The position numbers and the translations under genes are program-made. Shown in pieces: positions 24,087 to 33,131 of a stretch of 64,000 bases of DNA. The DNA is taken from NCBI RefSeq assembly GCF_024733555.1, contig NZ_JANIOF010000001.1, positions 1,202,856 to 1,266,855 of the forward strand, read 5' to 3'. Numbering within the stretch: the first letter of the stretch is position 1; every line of letters begins with the position of its first letter. The stretch comes from Paenibacillus sp. SC116. GTDB lineage: Bacteria; Bacillota; Bacilli; Paenibacillales; Paenibacillaceae. The notes beneath the pieces were generated by a model. It was not told where the DNA came from, made no database searches, and saw only the letters and a list, made by a program, of their open reading frames with translations.

Positions 24087-25205
24087 TTAAGCTACCGACG
24101 TGCTGATGTTCTCAAGCACTGCGATTTTTTCTGCTGCGTTCTTAACCGTCACACCGTACTCACCGCGAAGTTGACGCGCAACAAAGTCCGCACCAGCAAC
24201 AGTTGCATCCACATCGTACATAGCGCGACCATTTAGCGGATTAATCTTAAGAATATCGCGATCGAACAATGCGATTTTATTTTTCGGGAAGTTCGGATCA
24301 ACGACGACTGTCGCAACGGAACCTCCGACAAGGTCTGAAACGAATGTATGAATTTGATGACCAGTCGCTGTGTCTGTACGCTCAGTACGGATCGTATCTT
24401 TCGCGAATTTCGTGATCTGACGAGCGCCCGCCGTATTCGTCAAGATTGTATTGACGGAACCGCCGCGTTGGTAAACCTTTTCCGCAAGATCGTTAAGCAT
24501 TTTAGGCGTAACTTCGCCGCCGTTAGCGTTGTTCTTTGCTGCGCCTTTTTTATCAGCGAAGTACAGTAGACCACCTGTCATGCGAGGAGTACCAGGTGCA
24601 CCATCGATACGACGACCATAGATCAACCAGTCGTTCATTTCGCGAGTTGCTTCTTTTAAACGGAGTTGTACTTGGTAATTCAATTCGTCATCAACGTTGT
24701 AAGTACGGACATTTTGTTGCGTATTAGATACAGCAGCGTAACGTTCGATGATCTGTGTTACGTTGAAGTCCACGTAACGATCGTGACCTTCATCAACGCC
24801 TGGCAACGCGCCTTCCAACTGCGGACGAGCTACGATACGAATTTCGCCGCCAGCCGTAATTGCTGCCGCAGTCGTACCGTCGAATCCGCGAACAACCGTA
24901 ATTGTATCGCCAGCTACCGCGCTAACTTGCATATACTCTTCGCCTACTACAATTACCGCGTTGACACGGAATTTCAAACCGTCACCTAATGCGACCTTAA
25001 TTGACGTAGCTGCTGCGGTTGCCGCTTCGATTGCTGTTGCGCGGTTGGAGTTGAGGCTATCGGACATCCACTCAAATTTCGTTTGATGTAGCGGTTGCTT
25101 GTCAATACCCACTAGGCCAAGAAGAGTCGGGGCGTCGTTGATAATGAGATTAATACCTTCGGATAGTTGACGGACTTGATCTTGAAAAGAATATGTTTTT
25201 AACAT
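24087..25205 (-). CDS. Major capsid protein, SU10/DUF5309 type
   Basis: 372 residues. The opening SFQDQVRQLSEGINLIINDA, the early stretch FEWMSDSLNSNRATAIEAAT and the conserved ERTDTATGHQIHTFVSDLVG / PNFPKNKIALFDRDILKINP region are those of SU10-like (DUF5309) major capsid proteins with the HK97 fold. An internal beta insert (GEEYMQVSAVAGDTITVVRG FDGTTAA) is probably a surface domain. It is preceded by a scaffold gene with a terminator hairpin in between. Confidence 0.88.
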   Translation of the reverse strand: MLKTYSFQDQVRQLSEGINLIINDAPTLLGLVGIDKQPLHQTKFEWMSDSLNSNRATAIEAATAAATSIKVALGDGLKFRVNAVIVVGEEYMQVSAVAGDTITVVRGFDGTTAAAITAGGEIRIVARPQLEGALPGVDEGHDRYVDFNVTQIIERYAAVSNTQQNVRTYNVDDELNYQVQLRLKEATREMNDWLIYGRRIDGAPGTPRMTGGLLYFADKKGAAKNNANGGEVTPKMLNDLAEKVYQRGGSVNTILTNTAGARQITKFAKDTIRTERTDTATGHQIHTFVSDLVGGSVATVVVDPNFPKNKIALFDRDILKINPLNGRAMYDVDATVAGADFVARQLRGEYGVTVKNAAEKIAVLENISTSVA

Positions 25206-25229
25206 CTAAGCATCTCCCTTTTGTTTGGT

Positions 25230-25266
25230 TAAATTAAAAAAGCCGCCAACGCATAAGCGTGAGCAG
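25230..25266 (-). terminator. Hairpin terminator between scaffold and capsid genes
   Basis: Minus strand AGCTGC-CACGC TTAT GCGTTG-GCGGCT hairpin then TTTTTT. Its position upstream of the capsid gene suggests that a separate promoter drives high capsid expression, or that transcription reads through. Confidence 0.6.
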
Positions 25267-25268
25267 CT

Positions 25269-25961
25269 CTAATTAAAAATCCCTTTAATTTTGTTAGATA
25301 TCTCAATGACCTTACTAAAGTCCTTTTTCTTCTTTGCGTCTTCAAGTTGCGCTTCAAGTGTGCGGACAGTATCTTGCGTATCAGGGGGTGGGCCACCGAT
25401 CTGTTTCGGCTTATTCGGAGCTTTGGCGACCAGATACGATTTATTCGTAACAAGCCACGTTACTAAAGCGTCGATGCCGTCGACTGTTTTTCCGTCCTTG
25501 CCAACCGAAACGTCAATTCCGGATTCACTTGCGAGTTTCCATGCATCGTCAACGTACTCGATATTCGCCGATGCAGCAGCTTTTTCGAAAGTGTTTCGGA
25601 TATGAGTGTTTTTGACGGACTCACGCAATGCTGCGTATTCGGACTCCAACGTTTGTTTCGCGGATTGCTCATTCGCCAAATCCGACATGAGACGTTCTAT
25701 TTCCGTCATCTCACCGCGTTTTCGTTCGTCTTCTGCCGATTGGAACTCATCAAGTTTCGTCTTAAGTTCATCGTAATCAACGTATTTCTTACGCTCGCGT
25801 TCGATACGTTTCGAAACAATCTCGTCGAGTTCCGTCTGCGTGAATGTCTTCTCCGGTTCTGGCTTCGGCTCGTCCTGCGGATCAAGTGGCGGTTCCGGAT
25901 CAGGTTCCGCAAACATTTGTAGATTAAGTGTGCGACTATATCGTTTCATTTCGTTAGTCAT
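25269..25961 (-). CDS. Capsid scaffold protein (DUF4355-like)
   Basis: 230 residues, highly charged: a proline/acidic start (PDPEPPLDPQDEPKPEPEKT), FTQTELDEIVSKRIERERKK (the DUF4355 opening), then a coiled coil to about residue 115 and a C-terminal helix KKKKDFSKVIEISNKIKGIF. Scaffold proteins guide procapsid assembly and are then removed. The gene lies directly before the capsid gene. Confidence 0.8.
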   Translation of the reverse strand: MTNEMKRYSRTLNLQMFAEPDPEPPLDPQDEPKPEPEKTFTQTELDEIVSKRIERERKKYVDYDELKTKLDEFQSAEDERKRGEMTEIERLMSDLANEQSAKQTLESEYAALRESVKNTHIRNTFEKAAASANIEYVDDAWKLASESGIDVSVGKDGKTVDGIDALVTWLVTNKSYLVAKAPNKPKQIGGPPPDTQDTVRTLEAQLEDAKKKKDFSKVIEISNKIKGIFN

Positions 25962-26030
25962 TCGTGATTCCTCCCGTTTGAGCCCGTCGGCTATTCCGTC
26001 AGTTTAACGACATAACGTAAGTCAAGCGCA

Positions 26031-27245
26031 CTACGGCGCTGAGTAATATTCGATAATTCGCGGACGACCAAACTTGAGCGTAAACGCTGGGACTCCGTTC
26101 CCGAAAGTGACCCACTCGCACGAAGTTGTCCCCGCAGGGGCGGTAATTTCCGTGGCTACTCGGATATTATCGAGTCTAGATAGCGTCGGCTGGCGAAGCA
26201 CATAAACGACACTTCCGATCGTCGCTCCCGTTGAATCTTTAAACGCAAAATAAGACGGCAACTGTATGTCTCCGTCCGCTTTTAAGTCGAGATCAACTTC
26301 GACTCGATACGTTTTCCCCGCGACTATCTGATTCGCAAATAACACGCGAATGCCGGCAGTTTGTGCAACTGGTCCGGTTTCTTTTCGGATTACTTGCCAA
26401 TTCGATGTTTTATCTGCAATGTGCGGTTCTAGTGAATACTTAAGTAAGTTACCGGCGGACCCGTACTTTGCCCACGACGTTGCGACTTCGATACCAAGTA
26501 ATCGAGGATTCGGCGCAATACTCTCCTGCTCGCCGAAATAGGCTGTCGGCATCTGGCGTTGTGATCTCGGCAGTACCTCGGCAATTAATCGCGCAATCCG
26601 CATCATTCCGTGAGCGGTTGGATGTAATTTATCCGCGAGAAGATACCAGTCCTTTGGCGTGCCATCAGCGTTAGTAAACTCCGTGTAAATGTCGATTAAC
26701 ATAACGCCTTGATTCGCACAATGAGCGTATAGCCACGTATTCAACTTCCGAATCGTTGGTAGGTGTATGAGATTATCCGAACGCGGCGGAATGGTACACC
26801 AAATCGGAATGATTCCGGCAGCTCGTAATTTTGCGGTAATCTGCGACATTGAAGACGTGATTTCCTCTAACGTACGCGATTGGTTAATATCGTTCGTTCC
26901 GCCGAGAATAACGCAAATTCCAGGACGGAGCGCGATGACATCGGCATCTATTCTCGTCAACATTTGCGCAAGAGTATTTCCATTGACACCTGCGTTTTTA
27001 ACCGTACTTTCCGTGTAATATCCCAACCAAGTCGGGTACTGACGCACGTCGACGATATTGCCCATCGTTATCGAGTCCCCAAAACATACAATCTTATCGT
27101 TAACAAGTGGATTCGTAGGTGTGTTCGACTTTGTTGCGCCTCCCTTCTGGAGTTCTTGGATGATGTCACCAAGCCCAAGTTCTTTCGCAACGGGCATCGA
27201 ATAATTTATCCGTTCTTTTTCGGCATGAGTTAATATTGAAACCAC
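26031..27245 (-). CDS. SGNH/GDSL hydrolase with C-terminal beta domain
   Basis: 404 residues. After a short N-terminal helix, residues about 50-230 form an SGNH hydrolase: GDSIT (catalytic Ser), GVNGNT (Gly block), GGTNDI (Asn block) and DKLHPT (Asp-His pair). The last 160 residues are a beta sandwich resembling carbohydrate-binding modules. Such enzymes deacetylate or de-esterify sugars. Its place inside the head operon, between minor head protein and scaffold, is unusual: a virion-surface or capsid-attached esterase is possible. The catalytic set is complete. Confidence 0.8.
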   Translation of the reverse strand: MVSILTHAEKERINYSMPVAKELGLGDIIQELQKGGATKSNTPTNPLVNDKIVCFGDSITMGNIVDVRQYPTWLGYYTESTVKNAGVNGNTLAQMLTRIDADVIALRPGICVILGGTNDINQSRTLEEITSSMSQITAKLRAAGIIPIWCTIPPRSDNLIHLPTIRKLNTWLYAHCANQGVMLIDIYTEFTNADGTPKDWYLLADKLHPTAHGMMRIARLIAEVLPRSQRQMPTAYFGEQESIAPNPRLLGIEVATSWAKYGSAGNLLKYSLEPHIADKTSNWQVIRKETGPVAQTAGIRVLFANQIVAGKTYRVEVDLDLKADGDIQLPSYFAFKDSTGATIGSVVYVLRQPTLSRLDNIRVATEITAPAGTTSCEWVTFGNGVPAFTLKFGRPRIIEYYSAP

Positions 27246-27263
27246 AACCTACTACACCCCTGA

Positions 27264-28088
27264 TTAAGTATTTAAGAGTGCTGGATCTCTTATCGGCAAA
27301 ACAACATGTCTACAATTCGGATGGAAAATTTGTCTTCGCGGCAATTCGCCAACGTACGGATAATTTCCGTCCGCATCGCGAGTCAACTTGACTATCCGAC
27401 CTTCCCACGCTCGGCACGCGTCAATCGCGCCGTGTCTCGATATACGCCCATAGTAAGCGCCTCGTCCGACAGCTTCGTTGATCGTCGCTTCTTTGTGCGC
27501 TTCCATCGTTTTCGTTCGCGTAATCATATCGACGTATACTTCCGGCTTCCAACGACGACCTGATGCGTCAACTATTCCGGTATTTACGGAATCTCCGAGT
27601 TTCTTCTTTAATCCGTCGAGTATATCGCGGCTAATCGTCTTTCTGCCGTTAATTCCGCGAGTCATATTCGCTCGCATCGACTCCGCGGTCACTTGGCGTA
27701 TGGCCATCCGCACACGACGGTCAATATTTTGCGTCACCGCGAGTAAATCCGTTTGAGTGTCCGCGACAACTGCTGCGACCATATCACGATTCAACTTGTT
27801 AAACGCCGCGACCTTTTCGGCGTCTTTAACTTCGAGCGCAACCAACGCAGTCAAAACGCCTTCTTGCGCAGCTAACGGAATATTAGCCGCAACCCATGCG
27901 GCAGACTCTTCGTTAAGCTCCGCGAGTATCTTCGTGACTTCCGTCAACATCGCGGCGGTATTAGCGCGAGTCATAATCGAGATATCTACTCGGTCGAGCG
28001 TGCGATAAATCTCGCGGATCGCTCGTTTATACGCCTTGACGAGTTTTTCCGTGTTGTAGTCGTATTTCGGATTCGGAGCGTCCGTCAT
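27264..28088 (-). CDS. Minor head protein (Mu F/SPP1 gp7-like)
   Basis: 274 residues, helical N-terminus (EKLVKAYKRAIREIYRTLDR) and the family C-terminal signature: DVYVDMITRT-like YVDMITRTKTMEAHKEATIN, DACRAWEGRIVKLTRD and the zinc-like HPNCRHVVLP. It binds the portal and enters the procapsid. Overlaps the portal gene by 4 bp. Confidence 0.85.
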   Translation of the reverse strand: MTDAPNPKYDYNTEKLVKAYKRAIREIYRTLDRVDISIMTRANTAAMLTEVTKILAELNEESAAWVAANIPLAAQEGVLTALVALEVKDAEKVAAFNKLNRDMVAAVVADTQTDLLAVTQNIDRRVRMAIRQVTAESMRANMTRGINGRKTISRDILDGLKKKLGDSVNTGIVDASGRRWKPEVYVDMITRTKTMEAHKEATINEAVGRGAYYGRISRHGAIDACRAWEGRIVKLTRDADGNYPYVGELPRRQIFHPNCRHVVLPIRDPALLNT

Positions 28089-29650
28089 TCTTCGTCACCG
28101 TCGGCAGGTTCGTTAAATACCGTTGAGTCAACCGTTCCCATTGCGTCTTCTTCGTCCTTGGATATTCGCGTCATAGTCGCCGTAGCATGCGAATCGTCAA
28201 CTCCGTCAAGATGTTTGATCGCGGAGTGAACGTCGAGCGTCGGTTTACCGCCGGTGCGAAGACTCATAATTTCGGCTTGCTCCTTATCGTCAACGGGAAG
28301 CCCGTCTTTCCACGCAATCTTCGGATAAACCGCTTCGTACGGTTCAAATCCGTCAACACCTTTATTCGCGAAGTTTTCGAGTTCCATCGCGGTCCAAAGC
28401 GCGTCGCGAATCGCTTTATCGACGTGTACGCGAATACGGTTAACTTTCGCGAGTATCGGCATGAATCTCGCTTTAATTGCGCCGGAATCCGTATGTGACG
28501 TACCTGTTCCGCCGGACGTATCGCCTGCTAACGTTGTTCCGAATAACCATTGCGGAGTCTCCGACATTTGAAATACTAAGCCGAGTAAAATACTGAGTTC
28601 TTTAAACGCGCCTTCTAATTGACTATTCCACGTCATATATCCAGGAGTCACATCGTCTTTTTCAACCTCGACATACCTTCCACCAAATCTAGCAACTGAC
28701 CCATCTTCTTCGTCAAATGCAGGTCCGTACATAGTAGGATCGGAGTGTTTCCATAGAATGTAATCGATCTGCACGAGCCGGTCATTAATCGCGGCCAATA
28801 GCGATTCGATTTTCTCGATTCCGCTTACGCCTTCCCATCGATCGTCTAGCGACTTGTACGGGATGTGAAATACGAGCGGTCGTGCTACTCCTGTTTCGTT
28901 GACGTCGCTATCTTTTCGTCCTGTCGAAACCTTTTCGCCAATTCGGAAAACTTCGACTGGTACTCCGTATTGAGTATCGACGCCGTTCGTAAATAGCTGA
29001 TATCGTTCGTATATGATAAATCCCGGTACGTGACGTTCAACGTTCAGAAACGGAATCATGTCCGTTTTCTCGCGCGAAAATCTCGATATAATCGCACCGT
29101 TCGGTTTCTCGACCCACTCGACCCATGCGATGTTCATCGCTTTGAATCGCTTCTTACTTCCGCGCGCTAACTCCGGAAACACAATCGATGCATCGATTGG
29201 TTCGATGATTGCTTCACTGTCCGTTTCCGGCGCTGTAAATCCTTCGGGAACCTCCGAAATATCCTGTGCAACTCCATATCGAACCTTTACGAATGAATCA
29301 CCACGATAGCCTGCGCCAATGACCGATTCGTGGATTCTCGCATTCAAATCGTTTTCTTCAGCAATGGAGTTTAATCGTTGTTGTTCGCGCGATTCATCCG
29401 GTAGTCCACTTTCGTATGACGGCGGTTCGCCGACGAGTAAGTCGGACGGCTTAGTGAGAAGCACATCGACGATGTTACACGCGATATACAACGTCTTAAG
29501 TTGCGGAGCTGCTGGTGTATCTTTCAATAGTGCCGCTGCACGCTCGAACAATTCGTACGGCTTTCCGTCAAATATCAGCTTCCCACGTTTGTATCGCGCA
29601 AGTCGTTCGATATGTGATTGCGGTGGAAATTGCTTTCCCGTTTCTATCAA
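28085..29650 (-). CDS. Portal protein, SPP1 gp6-like
   Basis: 521 residues. Conserved portal elements include YIACNIVDVLLTKPSDLLVG, SVIGAGYRGDSFVKVRYGVA-type sequence, GVSGIEKIESLLAAINDRLV and the wing ETPQWLFGTTLAGDTSGGTG. The acidic tail ends PADGDEE. It forms the twelve-fold ring through which DNA enters and leaves the head. Confidence 0.88.
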   Translation of the reverse strand: MIETGKQFPPQSHIERLARYKRGKLIFDGKPYELFERAAALLKDTPAAPQLKTLYIACNIVDVLLTKPSDLLVGEPPSYESGLPDESREQQRLNSIAEENDLNARIHESVIGAGYRGDSFVKVRYGVAQDISEVPEGFTAPETDSEAIIEPIDASIVFPELARGSKKRFKAMNIAWVEWVEKPNGAIISRFSREKTDMIPFLNVERHVPGFIIYERYQLFTNGVDTQYGVPVEVFRIGEKVSTGRKDSDVNETGVARPLVFHIPYKSLDDRWEGVSGIEKIESLLAAINDRLVQIDYILWKHSDPTMYGPAFDEEDGSVARFGGRYVEVEKDDVTPGYMTWNSQLEGAFKELSILLGLVFQMSETPQWLFGTTLAGDTSGGTGTSHTDSGAIKARFMPILAKVNRIRVHVDKAIRDALWTAMELENFANKGVDGFEPYEAVYPKIAWKDGLPVDDKEQAEIMSLRTGGKPTLDVHSAIKHLDGVDDSHATATMTRISKDEEDAMGTVDSTVFNEPADGDEE

Positions 29651-29757
29651 TCGTGATGTTCGCGTAATAAATTCCGTGATACTATTCGCCTCCTTTCTGG
29701 TGATATTTTCCTAAAATAATGATAGAATAAACCCATTAAATATTTAGGAGGGTCTGT

Positions 29758-30063
29758 ATGACATTTGAAGAGCAGTTAACAAGTATTCTGATTAACAAAA
29801 CCAGAATCTCGCGTGAAAACGAGAGCCTGGAAGGTGAAGTAACTACAGCACTTGAGAAATTAGTAACCCGCATCAAAATTAATCTCCAAGATATATCAGT
29901 TGAATATAGTTACTTTAAGAAAGGCGGTATTACTACTTGGACAATCATTACAGATGGGTATGGGGTTGTATTTGATACAAAAGAAGTTATCTCAGCTAAA
30001 TCTCAAAATCCGAACATATCAACATCTGAATTAGTAGAGAAATTAATTATTGAAAAATTGTAA
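29758..30063 (+). CDS. Plus-strand cargo (moron) gene, 101 aa
   Basis: ATG follows TTTAGGAGGGTC, an excellent ribosome site, and an AT-rich leader. The protein (TFEEQLTSILINKTRISREN, then VEYSYFKKGGITTWTIITDG) is soluble, with a helix-beta-helix pattern; family unknown. It is on the opposite strand to the packaging genes, fits exactly between portal and TerL, ends 3 bp from the terL stop and is clearly more AT-rich than its neighbours. These are hallmarks of a moron expressed in the lysogen, where defence or superinfection immunity genes are often found; that role is inference. Confidence 0.7.
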   Translation: MTFEEQLTSILINKTRISRENESLEGEVTTALEKLVTRIKINLQDISVEYSYFKKGGITTWTIITDGYGVVFDTKEVISAKSQNPNISTSELVEKLIIEKL

Positions 30064-30065
30064 GT

Positions 30066-31826
30066 TTAAGCCCACGATGGCTTGTTGCGGATTCTCTTGC
30101 GTCCCTTTTTCGATGCATCAACGGCCATCGTGAGCGCATCTGGTAGGTCATCATGCGCGCCCGAGCCGTAAAGCTCGAATTGTTCGATCAATAGCGCGTG
30201 TTTGCGTGAAAATTGAATACTATCGTTTTCGATATCGGGCAATAACGCCTCAATACGCAAGTCTTTTCGTGTACGTTGATGGATTTCTTTTACGCGACTA
30301 TGCGCAGGATATCCCGCCTTGCGTAACGCCTCTTTCAGTTTGTGTACGAAGAATTCTTGCGCCGCTTGCGCCTCTGCCGCGATGTTCGCCGGTTGGTATT
30401 GCATAACTTTTTTGACGATAACTTTTAAAAACTCGTCAGGATGAACGCGTTCTCCGTAAGCATCTACGACGTACAACGTTCCTGTCTGACGATTCTTCGC
30501 AACGGTTAGTACTGCCGAATAGTCACCGCGTGTTTTACCCATCGCAAAGTCAACGCCCATAAAAAAATCGAACTCCCGCGAAGAGAATTCGATATCCTTG
30601 CCGTCCCAATATGCGAATTTTTCCGGATTGAATATCATCGACTCTTCATCCACCGGATTGTTCATATACTCCGTATTAAAAGCCTTCGAACCGTTGTCCC
30701 ATTTCCACGTCATCAACTTCCACAACGACTGAGCTTCCGGCCATAATACGACAGTTCCGCGATCCATCTCGGTTTTGTTCAATTCGTAAAGTTCTCGCGC
30801 CTCTTTCGCTCTCTGTGCCGGGGGAACATCGCTATTCACGTATACAAGACGACACGCTTCCCATAAGTCCATTCGTACCGGCCATTCGATGATTGCGCGA
30901 TATACTTTCGACTTAAAGTCGGAGCGTTTGTATAGTACCTGTATAAGTAATGCCTCGTGATGCACCGTTGTTCCCATGTAAACAATGGCCGTCCGCTTAC
31001 CCTTCGGATCACCTAGCGGTATGACCGTTTGCGCAAACCAATCTCGCAGCTTCTTCCGCAACTCCGGCGTGGCTGCGTTGGACTTTACGTCTTCCAAATC
31101 GTCACATACGAGTAAATCCGGTCGCGTACCGTTCCAGTTACGTCCACGAAGAGCTTGTCCGGTTGACGCGGCTTCTACTTTCGTTAATAGCTTTTGAGTG
31201 CCGTTTTCTTGCGGCTCCCACGCGATAAACTCTGACGAGTTATCTTTCGGATTCTCCTGTTGCTTCGGAGAGAGTAAGGGACCGAAATCTCTTCGCAACT
31301 TCGCGTTATGCTTGAGTTGCAACGCGATCCAATCGAGGTTACCGGAGGATACCGCCGGCGTCTCCGAAATGATAATTTCGTATCTACGCTTACGGTAAAG
31401 AATCTCGCGCAAAGGAAATGCCTTGGATAAGTATGTAGATTTCGCGTGAGAACGGGGCGCTGCAACGGCAACCTTATCGTTTGTGTTAACGTTGGATACA
31501 TCGTCCATTATGTCGCTAATTTCACGGTGAAACTCCGGCGCATCGTCGACGCTTTCTATATCGAATCCGTCCCAATTCCCCGCATTACCCGGATTTCTTG
31601 CTTCGGAAAAATATTCGAATGCGAACGCGATTAAATCCGTCTCAGAATCGTTGATTAATCGTAGGCGTTCGAGCTCTTCGGCTTTTTCGTACAATTCACG
31701 TTGAATATCTTCGGGAAGAAGCGATACATCATCCGGATCAACTTCGGATATGACGCTAGATATTTCGTTGATGATTCGTTCTCGCGATTCCCTATCGTGC
31801 CACTTACCGTTGATCCATGCGATAAT
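30066..31826 (-). CDS. terL: Terminase large subunit
   Basis: About 586 residues. ATPase: APRSHAKSTYLSK (Walker A-like) and LLVCDDLEDV (Walker B); nuclease: FFMGVDFAMGKTRGDYSAVL with the first metal Asp, and a final DDLPDALTMAVD. The frame is open 44 codons upstream of a TTG at 31694 (AWINGKWHDRESRERIINEI) and is closed by a stop just before an AAAAGGAGG site; the only start at the right distance is ATT (31824-31826) or the following ATC. The protein cuts and pumps DNA into the procapsid. Confidence 0.88.
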   Translation of the reverse strand: MIAWINGKWHDRESRERIINEISSVISEVDPDDVSLLPEDIQRELYEKAEELERLRLINDSETDLIAFAFEYFSEARNPGNAGNWDGFDIESVDDAPEFHREISDIMDDVSNVNTNDKVAVAAPRSHAKSTYLSKAFPLREILYRKRRYEIIISETPAVSSGNLDWIALQLKHNAKLRRDFGPLLSPKQQENPKDNSSEFIAWEPQENGTQKLLTKVEAASTGQALRGRNWNGTRPDLLVCDDLEDVKSNAATPELRKKLRDWFAQTVIPLGDPKGKRTAIVYMGTTVHHEALLIQVLYKRSDFKSKVYRAIIEWPVRMDLWEACRLVYVNSDVPPAQRAKEARELYELNKTEMDRGTVVLWPEAQSLWKLMTWKWDNGSKAFNTEYMNNPVDEESMIFNPEKFAYWDGKDIEFSSREFDFFMGVDFAMGKTRGDYSAVLTVAKNRQTGTLYVVDAYGERVHPDEFLKVIVKKVMQYQPANIAAEAQAAQEFFVHKLKEALRKAGYPAHSRVKEIHQRTRKDLRIEALLPDIENDSIQFSRKHALLIEQFELYGSGAHDDLPDALTMAVDASKKGRKRIRNKPSWA

Positions 31827-32054
31827 GTACCGCCTCCTTTTCGCTTAAAATTGACGGGAAATTAGGCGTTTTCCCGTCCGGATGACTTATCGGTCCAGTT
31901 CGTGTGTAAAACGGCTAAATCACCGTTGATTTTACGGTAAAAGTCAAACGTTAATTTTGATACGCGGATTGTGACTACACCTGTTCGCCGGACCCGAAGT
32001 ACCCGCCTTGGGGGGTATAATGATCGCCGACTTCCGACCTCTCCGTAATCATTA

Positions 32055-32075
32055 CGTTATGCATCGAATATGCAG
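32055..32075 (+). repeat. Terminase-gap repeat, copy 1
   Basis: CGTTATGCATCGAATATGCA: first of three copies of a (C/G)GTTATGCA(A/T)CG(A/G)(A/T)TAT-type repeat in the terS-terL gap. Confidence 0.6.
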
Positions 32076-32162
32076 GACTGTTGCACAAAATCCGGATTTT
32101 CGACTATAGTGCCGCCCCAAACCCCGCACCACTACGCCATCTATTTCGCATGCATAAAATCT

Positions 32163-32183
32163 CGTTATGCAACGAATATTCAT
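32163..32183 (+). repeat. Terminase-gap repeat, copy 2
   Basis: CGTTATGCAACGAATATTCA: 108 bp after copy 1, identical at most positions. Confidence 0.6.
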
Positions 32184-32289
32184 TCCCAATTATAAACGTT
32201 GTATATCCGCATAACCACGCGACTAAACGCTAGTATCCCCGCGAAGTAACTGGTAATTTATACAGCGTTAATTGTGCGAATGTGTATTC

Positions 32290-32310
32290 GGTTATGCAAC
32301 GGTTATACAG
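32290..32310 (+). repeat. Terminase-gap repeat, copy 3
   Basis: GGTTATGCAACGGTTATACA: 127 bp after copy 2, the most diverged copy. Confidence 0.5.
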
Positions 32311-32450
32311 CGACGGTGATCGTTGAATTCGGACGTTTCGAAAAGTTTTCGGAGGACGTGCGCCAAGAGCCGCGTGCCCGTTATTTCAACGTCTTCATAT
32401 CGAATCACAACGTACATATACGAATCGCTTCACTATATGCGCGAATAATC

Positions 32451-32840
32451 CTACGACTGTGACTTCGCTTCCTTTAACTCCTTTAACTTCGCCTTCAACG
32501 CAGCCGTATCCGTTGCATCCGAGGTCTTCGTTTCCACCACGACATTATCCGTAAGCATTCCGTTAATTTGTAGTGCTAACTTCGCCATTGCTGCGTTACC
32601 ATCACGTATAGCTATCTCGGATAGGGACTCGATTAACTCCGGTAGTTTATCCTGACTATTACGTACCATCTGACGTTTCAACTCCGACTCGAATAACGGA
32701 TCTTTACGCCAGTTAGCGATCGTATTAAAATGTACTCCGCATAACTCCGCTATCTCTTCGTAAGTCTTACCGCCCTTCTTCGGTTGTGCTAACCATTGAA
32801 TAGCCGTAATATGTTCCGTTCCTAATTGCTTTAGCGCCAT
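32451..32840 (-). CDS. terS: Terminase small subunit
   Basis: 129 residues with a helix-turn-helix at the N-terminus (KTYEEIAELCGVHFNTIANW RKDPLF), then a helical oligomerisation core (KLPELIESLSEIAIRDGNAA) and a lysine-rich coiled tail (KLKELKEAKSQS). This is the phBC6A51-type small terminase that recognises the packaging site and recruits TerL. It lies upstream of terL in the operon, separated by the repeat-bearing gap. Confidence 0.85.
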   Translation of the reverse strand: MALKQLGTEHITAIQWLAQPKKGGKTYEEIAELCGVHFNTIANWRKDPLFESELKRQMVRNSQDKLPELIESLSEIAIRDGNAAMAKLALQINGMLTDNVVVETKTSDATDTAALKAKLKELKEAKSQS

Positions 32841-32954
32841 ATTAACGTCCTCCTCTCGTTAAATCTAACCGCGCAAATAAGCCGCTTAATCACACGGAAT
32901 AGTAACGTACCTATTCGGCAATCAAGCGGCTAATCGGACGGGAATCATGCGGTA

Positions 32955-33131
32955 TTAATACGTGTGTCCGTAAGTAATGCTCGAGCCAATAACGCCATCC
33001 CGCGTAATACTGAACGGCCTTTTAATAACGTTCACTTCCGGTTTCTTCTCTTCGCTACTCAAACGAGTGATCAACGCTGCTATCTCATCCGGTGTTCCCG
33101 TTACATCGAATCCTTTTACAACCGCCTTCAT
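32955..33131 (-). CDS. Small hypothetical protein, 58 aa
   Basis: The start is ATG at 33129-33131 behind GAAAGGAG. Sequence MKAVVKGFDVTGTPDEIAAL ITRLSSEEKK: a beta strand then a helix, a pattern seen in small phage proteins that modulate other factors. Family not recognised. It is the first gene downstream of the iteron-bearing gap. Confidence 0.55.
   Translation of the reverse strand: MKAVVKGFDVTGTPDEIAALITRLSSEEKKPEVNVIKRPFSITRDGVIGSSITYGHTY

Larger units (their letters stand above)
31827..32450. other. Non-coding gap between terS and terL with repeats
   Basis: Over 600 bp without a plausible gene in a genome that is otherwise tightly packed. A plus-strand open frame at 32274-32462 has poor composition and no ribosome site. 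Three imperfect 21-bp repeats lie here. The place, between the terminase genes, suggests a packaging initiation (cos or pac) region. Confidence 0.5.

Noticed and set aside
32274-32462. Plus-strand 62-codon frame in the terminase gap
   Set aside because: No ribosome site, poor composition, overlaps the terS 3' end and repeats.
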